A DNA stretch of 50,073 bases from Candidatus Rokuibacteriota bacterium (GTDB lineage: Bacteria; Methylomirabilota; Methylomirabilia; Rokubacteriales; CSP1-6): positions 1-50,073 of the forward strand of contig JACPDG010000056.1 in assembly GCA_016184125.1 (NCBI GenBank), in the 5' to 3' direction. A program made the position numbers and the translations under genes. Each line of letters starts with the position of its first letter. Position 1 is the stretch's first letter. Positions 9,713 through 17,104 of this stretch are shown piece by piece. The notes below the pieces were generated by a model. The model was not told the DNA's origin. It searched no databases and saw only the letters and a list, made by a program, of their open reading frames with translations.

Positions 9713-10498
9713 ATGCAGGAGCACCCGGCGCGCCCCTCGGTTCTCCGACACGCTCCGAGCGTGGCCGCGGCGTCGCTGATTCTGTATGGATGCGCCGCGC
9801 ATCCCGTGTCCGTCGAGGTTCTGCCGGAGCCCGCGGGTCACATGGTCGTGCAGTCCGGGCGACCGGGCGTCGTGGTTGCCGCTCCGCACGGCACGTCCGA
9901 TCCGAACACCGGCGACATCGCGGCTGCGATCTCCCGGCGGACGGGCTTCGGCCTGGTCGTCGCGACCGGCTTCGTCCTCGAGCAGGGCCGCGACGGACGT
10001 CCCGTCCGGCGGTATCAGGTGAACCGACCGCTCGAGAGTGTGCCAGGACGTGGCCCGGCGGACGAGCGGGTCACCGTTGCCGCGCAGCGCGTGTACGACG
10101 AGTACGAGCGACGGGTGCACGAGGCCGCCGGGGGCCGCCTCGCGTTCTATGTCGAGATCCACGGCAACAGCCGCACGGACACGGCCGGACGGATCGAGAT
10201 CGCGACCGTCGGTGTGGATCGCGACCACGCGCTCCAGCTGAAGGCGCTCCTCGAGCTCACCCGCGATGCGCACCTCAGGGGCCACCCCGAGGTGCCAGCG
10301 CTCGCCGCCCTCGTGGAGCCGGCGGACACGGTCTTCTACGCGGCGGGCGGTGCGAAGCGAGAGGGCATCCTGCGCCTGGCGGAACGTGCGCTCCATCTCG
10401 AGCTGCCCCGCGCGGCGCGTCGAGAGTTCCGCGAGGTGTACACGGTGATCCTGAGCGACTTCCTGGGCCAGGCGGTCACGCTCCGCCCCCTGCGATGA
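9713..10498 (+). CDS. N-formylglutamate amidohydrolase-like, probably exported
   Basis: A 261-residue protein starting one base after the acpS stop. The N-terminus has a hydrophobic stretch ending in LILYGC, a weak lipobox with Cys27 as a possible lipidation site. The body shows features of the FGase/M14-like superfamily: VVVAAPHGTSDPNTG, YQVNRPLES and FYVEIHGNS, where the His and Glu residues could bind zinc. The substrate cannot be read from sequence, and export argues against a role in histidine breakdown. It might act on a cell-wall or peptide amide, but this is speculative. Confidence 0.6.
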   Translation: MQEHPARPSVLRHAPSVAAASLILYGCAAHPVSVEVLPEPAGHMVVQSGRPGVVVAAPHGTSDPNTGDIAAAISRRTGFGLVVATGFVLEQGRDGRPVRRYQVNRPLESVPGRGPADERVTVAAQRVYDEYERRVHEAAGGRLAFYVEIHGNSRTDTAGRIEIATVGVDRDHALQLKALLELTRDAHLRGHPEVPALAALVEPADTVFYAAGGAKREGILRLAERALHLELPRAARREFREVYTVILSDFLGQAVTLRPLR

Positions 10499-10504
10499 GA
10501 GCCC

Positions 10505-10659
10505 GTGAACGAATCCGACGCTCGAGCCGCGCCCCGGGTCCCACGGGTGCGTCCGCGCACCCCACGGGTGCGTCCGCGCACCCCACGGGTGCGTCCGCGC
10601 ACCCCACGGGGCGCGTGCGAGCGCGCGGGGCGCTTGGGGGGCATCGATAGCCTCCCATG
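10505..10659 (-). repeat. Dispersed hairpin element, copy 4 (reverse), with internal tandem repeats
   Basis: Reverse-orientation copy between the amidohydrolase-like gene and nnr. The loop hairpin GGTGCG-TCCG-CGCACC is present three times as a 21-bp tandem unit (10541-10561, 10562-10582, 10583-10603) plus a 7-base partial unit. The G-rich stem ends as GGGGGGCATCGATAGCCTCCC. It stops right at a short ATG-AAC-TGA triplet set in frame with nnr. Confidence 0.9.
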
Positions 10660-10701
10660 AACTGAGAGTCCGCCCTGCTCCCCGTCTTCACCGCCGACGA
10701 G

Positions 10702-12294
10702 ATGCGCGCGGTCGACCGTCGCGCGATCACGGAACTCGGTATCTCGGGCTCGGTGCTCATGGAGCATGCGGGCCGAGGCGCCGCGCAGGTCATGCTCCGG
10801 ACGTGGCCGGCGCTGCCGAGGGCGCGCCGGCCCGTCGTGATCGTGTGTGGCAAGGGCGGCAACGCCGGAGACGGCTTCGTCGTGGCCCGCCATCTCAAGC
10901 GTCACGGCGTCCGCGTTGCCGTGCTGCTCACGGCGCCCGCGGCGGAGATCCACGGCGATGCGGGACACAAGCTCGGCGAGATGCGCCGGGCCCGCATCCG
11001 ACCTGTCCTCGTCGAGGACGACACGGCGGCGAGGGAAGCGTTTCGGCACGCCGAGCTCGTCGTCGATGCGCTGCTCGGTACCGGGACACGAGGCGCACCG
11101 ACGGGTCTCGTCGCGCGCATGATCGAGGCGATCAACGCAAGCGGACGGCCGGTCGTCGCGCTCGACGTCCCCTCGGGCCTTCCGGCGCTCGGAGACGGGC
11201 CGGCGGGCCCCGTGGTCCGCGCGACGCTGACGACGACGTTCGCCGGAGTCAAGCGCGGGCTGGTGATGGGGCCGGCGGGGGCCGCGGCCGGCCGGATCGA
11301 GGTCGTGCCCATCGGGATCCCGCCAGCCGAGGTGAGTCGCGGCATCACGACGTTCCTGCTCGAGCCGGACGACGTCGCCCGGCACTTCCCGCCGCGACGA
11401 CGTGAGGCGCACAAGGGCGACTTCGGCCGGCTCCTCATCGTCGCGGGCAGCGTCGGCAAGACCGGCGCCGCCGCACTGGCGGCCCGCGCGGCGATGCGGA
11501 GTGGAGCCGGCCTCGTCACGGTCGCCGCGCCTGCGAGCCAGCAACCGGTGGTCGCGGCGCTCCTGCTCGAGGCGATGACCGAGCCCGTGCCCGAGACCGG
11601 TGGGAAGACGATCGCGGCCTCGGCGCTCGCCGTGCTTCAGGACCTGGCGCGGGCGCGCGATGCGGTGGCCATCGGACCGGGGATCGGGCTGAACGAGGAG
11701 ACCGCGAGCGTGGCGCGCGCGCTCGCTGGGCACCTCGCCAAGCCGCTCGTGATCGACGCGGACGGCCTGACGGCCCTGGCGGGTCACATCCACCTCGTAC
11801 GCAAGGCGCCCGCGGCGCGGTGCCTCACACCGCACCCGGGCGAGATGGCGCGCCTCCTCGGTCGCTCAACAGCCGACGTGCAGCGGGATCGGTTGCAGGC
11901 CGCGCGGGACTGCGCGGAGCGAGCGGACGCTCACGTCGTGCTGAAGGGGGCGACGAGCGTCATTGCGCATCCGGACGGCCGTACCGTCCTGAACCCGACC
12001 GGCAACCCCGGCATGGCGAGCGGCGGAACGGGCGACGTGTTGACGGGCATGGTCGGCGCGTTCCTGGCACGAGGGCTCCCGGCCGACGCCGCGCTCGAGT
12101 GCGCCGTGTACCTGCACGGCCGTGCCGGCGACCTCGCGGCCGAAGGGGTCGGGCACGAAGCGCTGATCGCGAGTGATGTGATCGAGGCCTTGCCGTCCGC
12201 GTTCGCCGGCCTCTCCGCACCGCGAACGACCGGGACCGAAGCTCGCCTCGCGCGGAGCGTCCCGCCCTCGAGCGTGCGCGTGCCGCGCGCGTGA
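10702..12294 (+). CDS. nnr: Bifunctional NAD(P)H-hydrate epimerase / ADP- or ATP-dependent dehydratase
   Basis: Repairs damaged (hydrated) NADH and NADPH. The 530 residues combine a YjeF_N epimerase domain (CGKGGNAGDGF at 49-59) with a ribokinase-like C-terminal dehydratase carrying GGTGDVLTG at about 441-449. Family members usually begin with a phrase like LVTAEEMRxLD. Here LLPVFTADEM is encoded just before the ATG at 10702, so the true start may be the CTG at 10675; no ATG, GTG or TTG lies between an in-frame TGA (10663-10665) and 10702. It is followed by tsaE, a common neighbour. Confidence 0.93.
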   Translation: MRAVDRRAITELGISGSVLMEHAGRGAAQVMLRTWPALPRARRPVVIVCGKGGNAGDGFVVARHLKRHGVRVAVLLTAPAAEIHGDAGHKLGEMRRARIRPVLVEDDTAAREAFRHAELVVDALLGTGTRGAPTGLVARMIEAINASGRPVVALDVPSGLPALGDGPAGPVVRATLTTTFAGVKRGLVMGPAGAAAGRIEVVPIGIPPAEVSRGITTFLLEPDDVARHFPPRRREAHKGDFGRLLIVAGSVGKTGAAALAARAAMRSGAGLVTVAAPASQQPVVAALLLEAMTEPVPETGGKTIAASALAVLQDLARARDAVAIGPGIGLNEETASVARALAGHLAKPLVIDADGLTALAGHIHLVRKAPAARCLTPHPGEMARLLGRSTADVQRDRLQAARDCAERADAHVVLKGATSVIAHPDGRTVLNPTGNPGMASGGTGDVLTGMVGAFLARGLPADAALECAVYLHGRAGDLAAEGVGHEALIASDVIEALPSAFAGLSAPRTTGTEARLARSVPPSSVRVPRA

Positions 12295-12301
12295 GCGGAC
12301 C

Positions 12302-12727
12302 GTGCGATCGACCATCATCGCGACGAGCGCGGAGGAGACCGAGGCCGCCGGCGAACGGCTCGGCCGCACGCTGGACGCGGGAAGCGTCGTCGCGCTCACC
12401 GGTGAGCTCGGCGCCGGCAAGACCCGGTTCGTGCAGGGCCTCGTTCGTGGTCTCGGCGTCCCGACGCACGCGACGAGCCCGACGTTCGTGCTCGTGAGCG
12501 AGTATCGCGGGCGTGTGCCCGTCCATCACGTCGATCTCTACCGGATCGACAGCGTCGCGGAGGCGCAGGACCTGGGTCTCGAGGAGCTCTTCGCGGGCGA
12601 CGGCGTCACGGTCGTCGAGTGGGCGGACAAGGCGGCGCCGCTGTTGCCGCCGGACGCCGTGCGCGTGCACATCGACGGCGTCGGCGACGAGCCGCGGCGG
12701 ATCACGATCGAGGACGGCACGTCGTAA
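12302..12727 (+). CDS. tsaE: tRNA threonylcarbamoyladenosine synthesis ATPase TsaE
   Basis: P-loop ATPase that works with TsaB and TsaD to place the t6A modification on ANN-decoding tRNAs. The 141 residues start at GTG, 7 bases after nnr. Walker A (GELGAGKT) is at 34-41. The typical SPTFVLVSEY and HHVDLYRID motifs and a terminal VVEWADKA are all visible, and the length is normal for the family. tsaB and tsaD are not in this window. Confidence 0.95.
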   Translation: MRSTIIATSAEETEAAGERLGRTLDAGSVVALTGELGAGKTRFVQGLVRGLGVPTHATSPTFVLVSEYRGRVPVHHVDLYRIDSVAEAQDLGLEELFAGDGVTVVEWADKAAPLLPPDAVRVHIDGVGDEPRRITIEDGTS

Positions 12728-12831
12728 ATCCGTTCGTGTAACAACGCGCTTCCGGCGGCTCGCCCACGGTGGCAGCACCCTTGCGACTCCCCCTGGCGAG
12801 TGAGGACGAGTGGGCCGCAGGGAGGCTTGCG

Positions 12832-13206
12832 ATGACATACACGAACGGAATCGTCGCGCTGGTGCTCGGGCTGACGCTCGCGGGCGCGCACGTCGCGGGA
12901 GCGACGACGGCGGGTGCCGGGGACTGGCGCGACCTCGGGCCACGCGAGCCCGCGCGCGGCGGGTGTATCGGGTCACCGAGCCCGGCGGCGGACGTCGAGG
13001 AGGGCGAGCCCGCGCGGGTGATCGGAGAGGTGATCGCGCTCGACCCGCGATCGGGGCTCGCGATGCTGGCGACCGAGCGAGGGATGCTCGCGCTCCAGGG
13101 CACGCCCGAGACGCTGAAGCAGCTGGTGGTCGGCGACATGGTGGTCGTGGAGCTGGTCGACGAGGACGCCGGCCCGCCCACACCACGGGACACCGCCTGT
13201 CTCTGA
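12832..13206 (+). CDS. Small secreted protein of unknown function
   Basis: A 124-residue protein with a strong ribosome-binding site (GGGAGG, 6 bases before the ATG). The first 24 or so residues look like a cleavable signal peptide (GIVALVLGLTLAGAHVAGA). The mature part contains a probable small beta-barrel: GEVIALDPRSGLAMLATERG, then LQGTPETLKQLVVGDM, then VVVELVDED. That pattern resembles short periplasmic OB-like proteins of unknown role. The longer frame from 12769 lacks a ribosome-binding site. I do not recognise a named family. Confidence 0.7.
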   Translation: MTYTNGIVALVLGLTLAGAHVAGATTAGAGDWRDLGPREPARGGCIGSPSPAADVEEGEPARVIGEVIALDPRSGLAMLATERGMLALQGTPETLKQLVVGDMVVVELVDEDAGPPTPRDTACL

Positions 13207-13263
13207 TCCGCGCTGTATCGGATGGGCGCTGTATCGTGCCGGCGCCGTCTCTGATCGTGGACG

Positions 13264-13292
13264 TTGACGGAGGGTGACCCGGCCGGTAATCA
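13264..13292 (+). promoter_or_regulatory. Sigma-70 promoter for radC (TTGACG-17-TAATCA)
   Basis: -35 TTGACG at 13264-13269, 17-base spacer, -10 TAATCA at 13287-13292. The -10 ends 6 bases before the radC GTG at 13299, so the predicted transcript begins at the start codon and would be leaderless. Confidence 0.55.
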
Positions 13293-13298
13293 GGGCGT

Positions 13299-13973
13299 GT
13301 GAGCCTCGAGGACTGGCCGGAGAACGAGCGGCCGCGCGAGCGGCTCTACGCCCACGGCGCCGGGGCGCTGGCCGACGCGGAGCTGCTCGCGCTCCAGCTC
13401 GGCTCCGGCACACGTGGCCGGAGCGCGGTGGACGTGGCGCGCGAGCTCCTCGCCGCGTACGGGTCGCTTGCAGGAGTCGCGTCGCGCGACCTCGCCGAGC
13501 TTGCCCGCGTGTCCGGCGTGGGACCGGCGAAGGCGGCGCGCCTGGCGTCCGCCTTCGAGCTCACGCGCCGGCTGCGCGCCCGGACGCCGGGGTCGCGGAC
13601 CGTGCTCTCGGCACCGTCGGAAGTGTACGCCGCGTTCGGGCCGCTGATGGAGGACCTGCCCCGCGAGGTCTTCCGCATTGCGCTGCTCGATGCGCAGAAC
13701 GGGTTGCTGCGGGACCGCGTCGTGTCAGAAGGCACGCTCTCGGCGAGCCTGGTGCACCCGCGAGAAGTGTTCAAGCCCGCGATCCTCGAGTCGGCGGCCT
13801 CGGTCATCCTCCTGCACAACCACCCGAGCGGAGATCCCACGCCGAGCCGCGAGGACGTGCGCTTGACGCGTCAGCTCGTCGAGTGCGCGCGGATGCTCGA
13901 CCTCGCGATCCACGACCACGTCATCATCGGCCGTGGGCAGTTCGTGAGCCTCGCGGAGCGCGGCGTCATTTGA
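13299..13973 (+). CDS. radC: RadC-family JAB/MPN domain protein
   Basis: A 224-residue RadC homologue. The N-terminal helix-hairpin-helix part (DLAELARVSGVGPAKAARL) is followed by a JAMM metalloprotease-like domain with His173, His175 and Asp186 in HNHPSGDPTPSRED. The start MSLEDWPENERPRERL matches the usual RadC N-terminus. The historical DNA-repair role is not well supported, and the biochemical function of chromosomal RadC remains uncertain. It has its own promoter immediately upstream and is followed by a dispersed element. Confidence 0.93.
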   Translation: MSLEDWPENERPRERLYAHGAGALADAELLALQLGSGTRGRSAVDVARELLAAYGSLAGVASRDLAELARVSGVGPAKAARLASAFELTRRLRARTPGSRTVLSAPSEVYAAFGPLMEDLPREVFRIALLDAQNGLLRDRVVSEGTLSASLVHPREVFKPAILESAASVILLHNHPSGDPTPSREDVRLTRQLVECARMLDLAIHDHVIIGRGQFVSLAERGVI

Positions 13974-14089
13974 ATGGGGGGCCCCGAAATGGCCCCCCAT
14001 CCCCCCCAACGTTCGCAAGCGCCCCGGGAAACCCGGGGCGCTGCTCTGGATCGCGCGCGGCACTGGGGCCCCGAAATGGCCCCCCATCC
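13974..14089 (+). repeat. Dispersed hairpin element, copy 5 (forward), plus an extra stem 1
   Basis: Stem 1 is GGGGGGCC-CCGAAAT-GGCCCCCC. The spacer is C-rich. Stem 2 is GCGCCCCGGG-AAA-CCCGGGGCGC. A second CCGAAAT-type stem 1 follows at 14064-14089. It starts 1 base after the radC stop. Confidence 0.9.
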
Positions 14090-14105
14090 GGTCGGTCGGT
14101 CGCGC

Positions 14106-14137
14106 GCGTCGCACCGGCGTTGCATCACGTGCGACGC
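14106..14137. repeat. Inverted repeat upstream of the VOC gene
   Basis: Perfect 9-bp arms GCGTCGCAC (14106-14114) and GTGCGACGC (14129-14137) are separated by 14 bases. No T-run follows. It could be a terminator stem for the upstream unit or a regulator site; the sequence does not decide. Confidence 0.4.
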
Positions 14138-14190
14138 TTGACTCCAGATCGGTCGCGACTGGACTCGGTCGGCGTCACGGAGGGAATGCG

Positions 14191-14664
14191 ATGGGGATCA
14201 GCGTCGAGGGCGTCGGGCACGTCGTGCTGAAGGTCAGGGATCTCGAGCGGTCCGTCGCGTTCTATCGCGACGTGCTCGGGCTCAAGGAGGTCGCGCGGTA
14301 CAGCGGGAAGGCGACGTTGCGCGTGGGCGCGACGATGGCTTTCTTTTCCGCCACCGGCGCCAACCACCACGATGTCGCGTTGCTCGAGGTCGGTCCCGGC
14401 GCGCCCGCGCCGCCGAGCGACGCCGTCGGCCTCTATCACGTCGCGCTGAAGATCGGCGATCGCCTCGACGATCTGCGCCGGGCCAAGGCGCATCTCGAAG
14501 CGAAGGGCGTGCGGATCCTCGGGATCTCCGACCACCGGGTGAGTCAGTCGATATACTTCGCGGACCCGGATGGCAACGGGCTCGAGCTCTTCGTCGACGC
14601 CGATCCACGGATCTGGCGCGAGGACCCGGCCAGCGTCGCGTCGGTTGCGCCGCTGGCCCTGTAG
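14191..14664 (+). CDS. VOC-family (glyoxalase/bleomycin-resistance fold) protein
   Basis: A 157-residue single-domain vicinal-oxygen-chelate protein. The start has a good ribosome-binding site (GGAGGG). The two beta-alpha-beta-beta-beta modules are visible: HVVLKVRDLERSVAFYRDVLGLKEV and later YHVALKIGDRLDDLRRAKAHLEAKGV, followed by SQSIYFADPDGNGLELFVD. The candidate metal ligands are His in HVVLKV, His in YHVALK and Glu in GLELF. The substrate is unknown; family members include glyoxalase I, ring-cleaving dioxygenases and fosfomycin-resistance proteins. It converges on the next gene with an 8-base gap. Confidence 0.88.
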   Translation: MGISVEGVGHVVLKVRDLERSVAFYRDVLGLKEVARYSGKATLRVGATMAFFSATGANHHDVALLEVGPGAPAPPSDAVGLYHVALKIGDRLDDLRRAKAHLEAKGVRILGISDHRVSQSIYFADPDGNGLELFVDADPRIWREDPASVASVAPLAL

Positions 14665-14672
14665 GAGGCGCG

Positions 14673-14915
14673 TCAGCCCTTCGCGAGCTTCTCGATCTCC
14701 TTGCGCGACAGCGTCTGGCAGCGCGAGAGGACCGTCTTCGCCTTTCGCTCCGACACGTGGTCGGCGAGGATGAGCCTCTTCGACCGGGTGCCGTTGACGA
14801 TGTAGACGACCCAGTCGTCCAGGTTCGGTGTACCGCGATAGGCGACCGTGACGCCGCTCAGCCGCAGGCGGCGACGGCCTTCCAGCTTCGCGAGAGGCTT
14901 CCTCCCGTCCACCAT
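14673..14915 (-). CDS. Small basic protein of unknown function
   Basis: From the ATG at 14915, preceded by GAGGGAG at a good distance, the product has 80 residues, rich in Lys and Arg. Sequence landmarks are VYIVNGTRSKRLILADHVSERK and SRKEIEKLAKG. There is no signal peptide or membrane segment. A strong promoter lies upstream on the same strand with a leader of about 65 bases. The longer frame to 14942 lacks a better start. I do not recognise a family; the charge pattern would fit a nucleic-acid-binding or small regulatory protein, which is speculation. Confidence 0.65.
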   Translation of the reverse strand: MVDGRKPLAKLEGRRRLRLSGVTVAYRGTPNLDDWVVYIVNGTRSKRLILADHVSERKAKTVLSRCQTLSRKEIEKLAKG

Positions 14916-14986
14916 GTGCTCCCTCGCTCGTGAGATCCGCATCGAGCTGCTGTTCGGCGCGTTCGGGACGCCGTCCGAGCCGGCCC

Positions 14987-15015
14987 ACCTTACGGGGGGG
15001 TCCAGGGGGTGTCAA
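14987..15015 (-). promoter_or_regulatory. Sigma-70 promoter (TTGACA-17-TAAGGT), minus strand
   Basis: Reading the minus strand, the consensus -35 TTGACA (15015-15010) and a 17-base spacer lead to TAAGGT (14992-14987). It points to the small basic protein starting at 14915. The stretch 14916-15233 has no other supported gene; it holds this promoter and, at 15188-15215, DnaA-box-like sequences. Confidence 0.6.
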
Positions 15016-15187
15016 GAACGCGTTTGCCCCCATGCATCGCGCTCATCCACGCAGTCGCGACCGAAACGACGCGTCGAATGCGCCCCGCGCGATGCCTCTG
15101 CGTGCGGTGGACGAATGGACCGACGTTTTTCGGTGATGCCCCCGCGAGACCGCACCGCGCCGTGCAAATTCCGCGATGGTGGATTGT

Positions 15188-15215
15188 TGTGGAGATGTGG
15201 ACAACCTGTGGGCAA
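15188..15215 (-). other. Cluster of DnaA-box-like 9-mers
   Basis: On the minus strand three 9-mers follow in one orientation: TTGCCCACA (15215-15207), TTGTCCACA (15204-15196) and ATCTCCACA (15196-15188). TTGTCCACA is the DnaA-box form favoured in GC-rich bacteria. The local sequence is less GC-rich than its surroundings. None of the usual origin neighbours (dnaA, dnaN, rpmH, gidA) is present. Confidence 0.4.
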
Positions 15216-15233
15216 ATGCAGGAGGTCTGCCAT

Positions 15234-16217
15234 TCATCGCCGGGCGAGCCGCTCCAGGATGCGCCGTGCGAGGATCGGCCCCCGCGTGATGAACCCGGTG
15301 AAGTACCCGACCGCGCGCGCACCGGCGTCGAGCAGGGCGATCGCCTTGGCCGGGCTGTCGACGCCGCCGGTCGCGATGATCTCGAGGGTGCCGGGGAACC
15401 GCTCGCGCGTGCGGCGCACGTTCGCGAGCGTGGCCGGGAAGAGCTCGGGCCCGGAGAGACCACCGGCCTTCTGCGACAGCCGTGGCTCGTCGACACGTCG
15501 CGTGTTGCCGTAATTGACGACGCGAACGCCGGCGTCGATCGCGGCCGGGATGATCTCGCGTTCGTTCACGTCCGCGAAGTCCGGTGACAGCTTCACGATG
15601 AGCGGCTTCGGTGAGGCTTCCGCCACGACACGCAGGAGATCGCGGAGCTGGGCCGGCCGCGTGCTCCACTCGTACACGAGCCGCGTGTTCGGCGACGAGA
15701 TGTTGAACTCGACGAGGTCGGCATGCGGCGCGAGCGCCTTCACCAGGGTCACGTAATCGTCGACCGACTCGCCCGCGATGCTGACGATGAGCGGGACGCG
15801 GTGCGGGAGCTCGGCGAGCGTCGCGCGGAAGGCCTCGAGGCCGGGATTCTGGAACCCGTTGCAGTTGACGAGCCCCGGGCCGGCCGCGGTGCGTACCCGC
15901 ACGAGGTTCGGTCGCGGATGTCCCGGTCGCGGCCCGACGGTGATGCTCTTCGCGGTGACGGCGCCGAACCCGAGCCCCATCGCGCGTCGCAGGATGCGCG
16001 CGTCGTAGTACATCGCGGCGAGGACGAGCGGGTTCGGAAGCGGCACGCCCCCGAGGGTGGTCGCGAGCCTGGGCTCGTCCAGCCGGAAGATGGACAGCCG
16101 GTCGAGCGGCAGCGCCTTGAGCGTGGCCTGGCCGAGCGCCACCGCCGTGGGCTCGGGCAGACGCGAGAGGATGCCGTCGTAGAACAGCCGGTACGCGAGC
16201 GCGATGGCGCCGGTCAT
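15234..16217 (-). CDS. pyrD: Dihydroorotate dehydrogenase family protein
   Basis: Flavoenzyme of pyrimidine synthesis that oxidises dihydroorotate to orotate. The ATG at 16217 gives 327 residues and sits a short way behind an extended -10. Class 2 (quinone-linked) traits are the active-site serine in NISSPNT and GGLSGPEL. However, the segment VTAKSITVGPRPGHPRP followed by GLVNCNGFQNPG looks more like class 1 enzymes, and the usual LAAGFDKNG stretch is replaced by LAAMYYDARIL. The N-terminal helix (AIALAYRLFYDGIL) could be a membrane-association segment. The frame extends to 16259, but the promoter lies inside that extension. Confidence 0.85.
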   Translation of the reverse strand: MTGAIALAYRLFYDGILSRLPEPTAVALGQATLKALPLDRLSIFRLDEPRLATTLGGVPLPNPLVLAAMYYDARILRRAMGLGFGAVTAKSITVGPRPGHPRPNLVRVRTAAGPGLVNCNGFQNPGLEAFRATLAELPHRVPLIVSIAGESVDDYVTLVKALAPHADLVEFNISSPNTRLVYEWSTRPAQLRDLLRVVAEASPKPLIVKLSPDFADVNEREIIPAAIDAGVRVVNYGNTRRVDEPRLSQKAGGLSGPELFPATLANVRRTRERFPGTLEIIATGGVDSPAKAIALLDAGARAVGYFTGFITRGPILARRILERLARR

Positions 16218-16230
16218 GCGCAAGGAGGCG

Positions 16231-16239
16231 AGCATAGCA
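16231..16239 (-). promoter_or_regulatory. Extended -10 promoter for pyrD (TGcTATGCT)
   Basis: On the minus strand TG-C-TATGCT (16239-16231) lies 13 bases before the pyrD ATG. No clear -35 and no Shine-Dalgarno sequence are visible, so the transcript would have a leader of only a few bases. Confidence 0.5.
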
Positions 16240-16249
16240 CGCCGTATGC

Positions 16250-16279
16250 TTGACGACACTGGGCGCCGGCCATTAGGCT
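16250..16279 (+). promoter_or_regulatory. Sigma-70 promoter of the ketosynthase operon (TTGACG-18-TAGGCT)
   Basis: -35 TTGACG at 16250-16255, spacer 18, -10 TAGGCT at 16274-16279, 21 bases before the first ATG of the operon at 16301. It is divergent from, and back to back with, the pyrD promoter. Confidence 0.55.
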
Positions 16280-16300
16280 AGCCGAACGGCATTGCTTTCG

Positions 16301-17104
16301 ATGATTCTGCGTCGGTTTGCCCCTCGGCTGCCGGTTGTCATCCTCGCCCTCCTGAGCCTTCTGAGCTTCGTCGCGGGGTGCGCCAGGCCGCCGGCTGCCA
16401 TCGTCGCCCCTGCGCCGGCGTCGGCCACGGTGCCGGGCTTCGCGTTCGACACGGACACGTTCGCGTTCGCGAACGAGATCCGTGCGCGGAACCCGGGCGT
16501 GGCCGACCTCTACGCGAATTACTGTTTCGTGCTCGCGCGCTCGGTCCGCCAGTTCTTCGCGGGCGCGCGGTTCGTGCCGTCGGCGCCGAAGCTCGATGCC
16601 GGCGCGTACGCAGCGCGCGTCCGGAAGATCGTCGCGCGGCCGGCGTGGGCCCCGGCGCTCACGGCCGATGACCGGGTGGTCATCCCCGGCTACGCGAACC
16701 TCCGGGACTTCTCGCGCGGTGAGGAGCGTGCGGTCAAGACAGGGCTCGGTGGACGGTTCTGGACGCTCGTGCACTGGACGAACTGGCGGATCACGTTCCC
16801 CGTGACCGCGGGGCACCAGGCCGGCGTCGCGGACGAGGTGCAGGACGAGCTCCAGGCGGGGCGGCTCGTCCAGCTCCTCGTCACGAACTGGCCGAAGCCG
16901 GAGCTGAACCACACCGTCGTCGCCTTCGGCTTCCGTGATGGGCCCGGCGGCATCGAGTTCAGTGTGTGGGACCCGAACGACCCGTCGGCGCCCGGAGTGA
17001 TCGCGTTCGACCGGACGAGCGGGCGGTTCCACGCGACGCGGCTCCACGACACGGAGCCCGGCAGGATCCGCGTCTTCAGGATGTACTACTCGTGGCTCCT
17101 GTGA
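16301..17104 (+). CDS. Lipoprotein with a papain-like (Cys-His-Asp) domain
   Basis: A 267-residue lipoprotein. The signal peptide ends in a good lipobox, VAGC, with Cys27 as the lipidation site. The mature domain carries Cys75 (LYANYCFVLARSV), His204 (ELNHTVVAFGF) and Asp224 (SVWDPNDP). This order and spacing fits a papain-like fold such as C39 or transglutaminase-type hydrolases; that reading is inferred from motif layout, not a recognised family. It opens an operon that makes an acyl or polyketide product, so it might act on an amide or thioester in the envelope. A TTG at 16292 is an alternative start. Its stop overlaps the next GTG. Confidence 0.7.
   Translation: MILRRFAPRLPVVILALLSLLSFVAGCARPPAAIVAPAPASATVPGFAFDTDTFAFANEIRARNPGVADLYANYCFVLARSVRQFFAGARFVPSAPKLDAGAYAARVRKIVARPAWAPALTADDRVVIPGYANLRDFSRGEERAVKTGLGGRFWTLVHWTNWRITFPVTAGHQAGVADEVQDELQAGRLVQLLVTNWPKPELNHTVVAFGFRDGPGGIEFSVWDPNDPSAPGVIAFDRTSGRFHATRLHDTEPGRIRVFRMYYSWLL

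Noticed and set aside
10541..10610. Possible CRISPR array (regular short repeats)
   Set aside because: The units are directly adjacent with no spacers and match the loop hairpin of the dispersed element. No cas genes are present.
15012..15233. 73-codon minus-strand frame directly behind pyrD
   Set aside because: Starts without a ribosome-binding site and has no domain-like features. The DnaA-box-like sites explain the only notable sequence in it.
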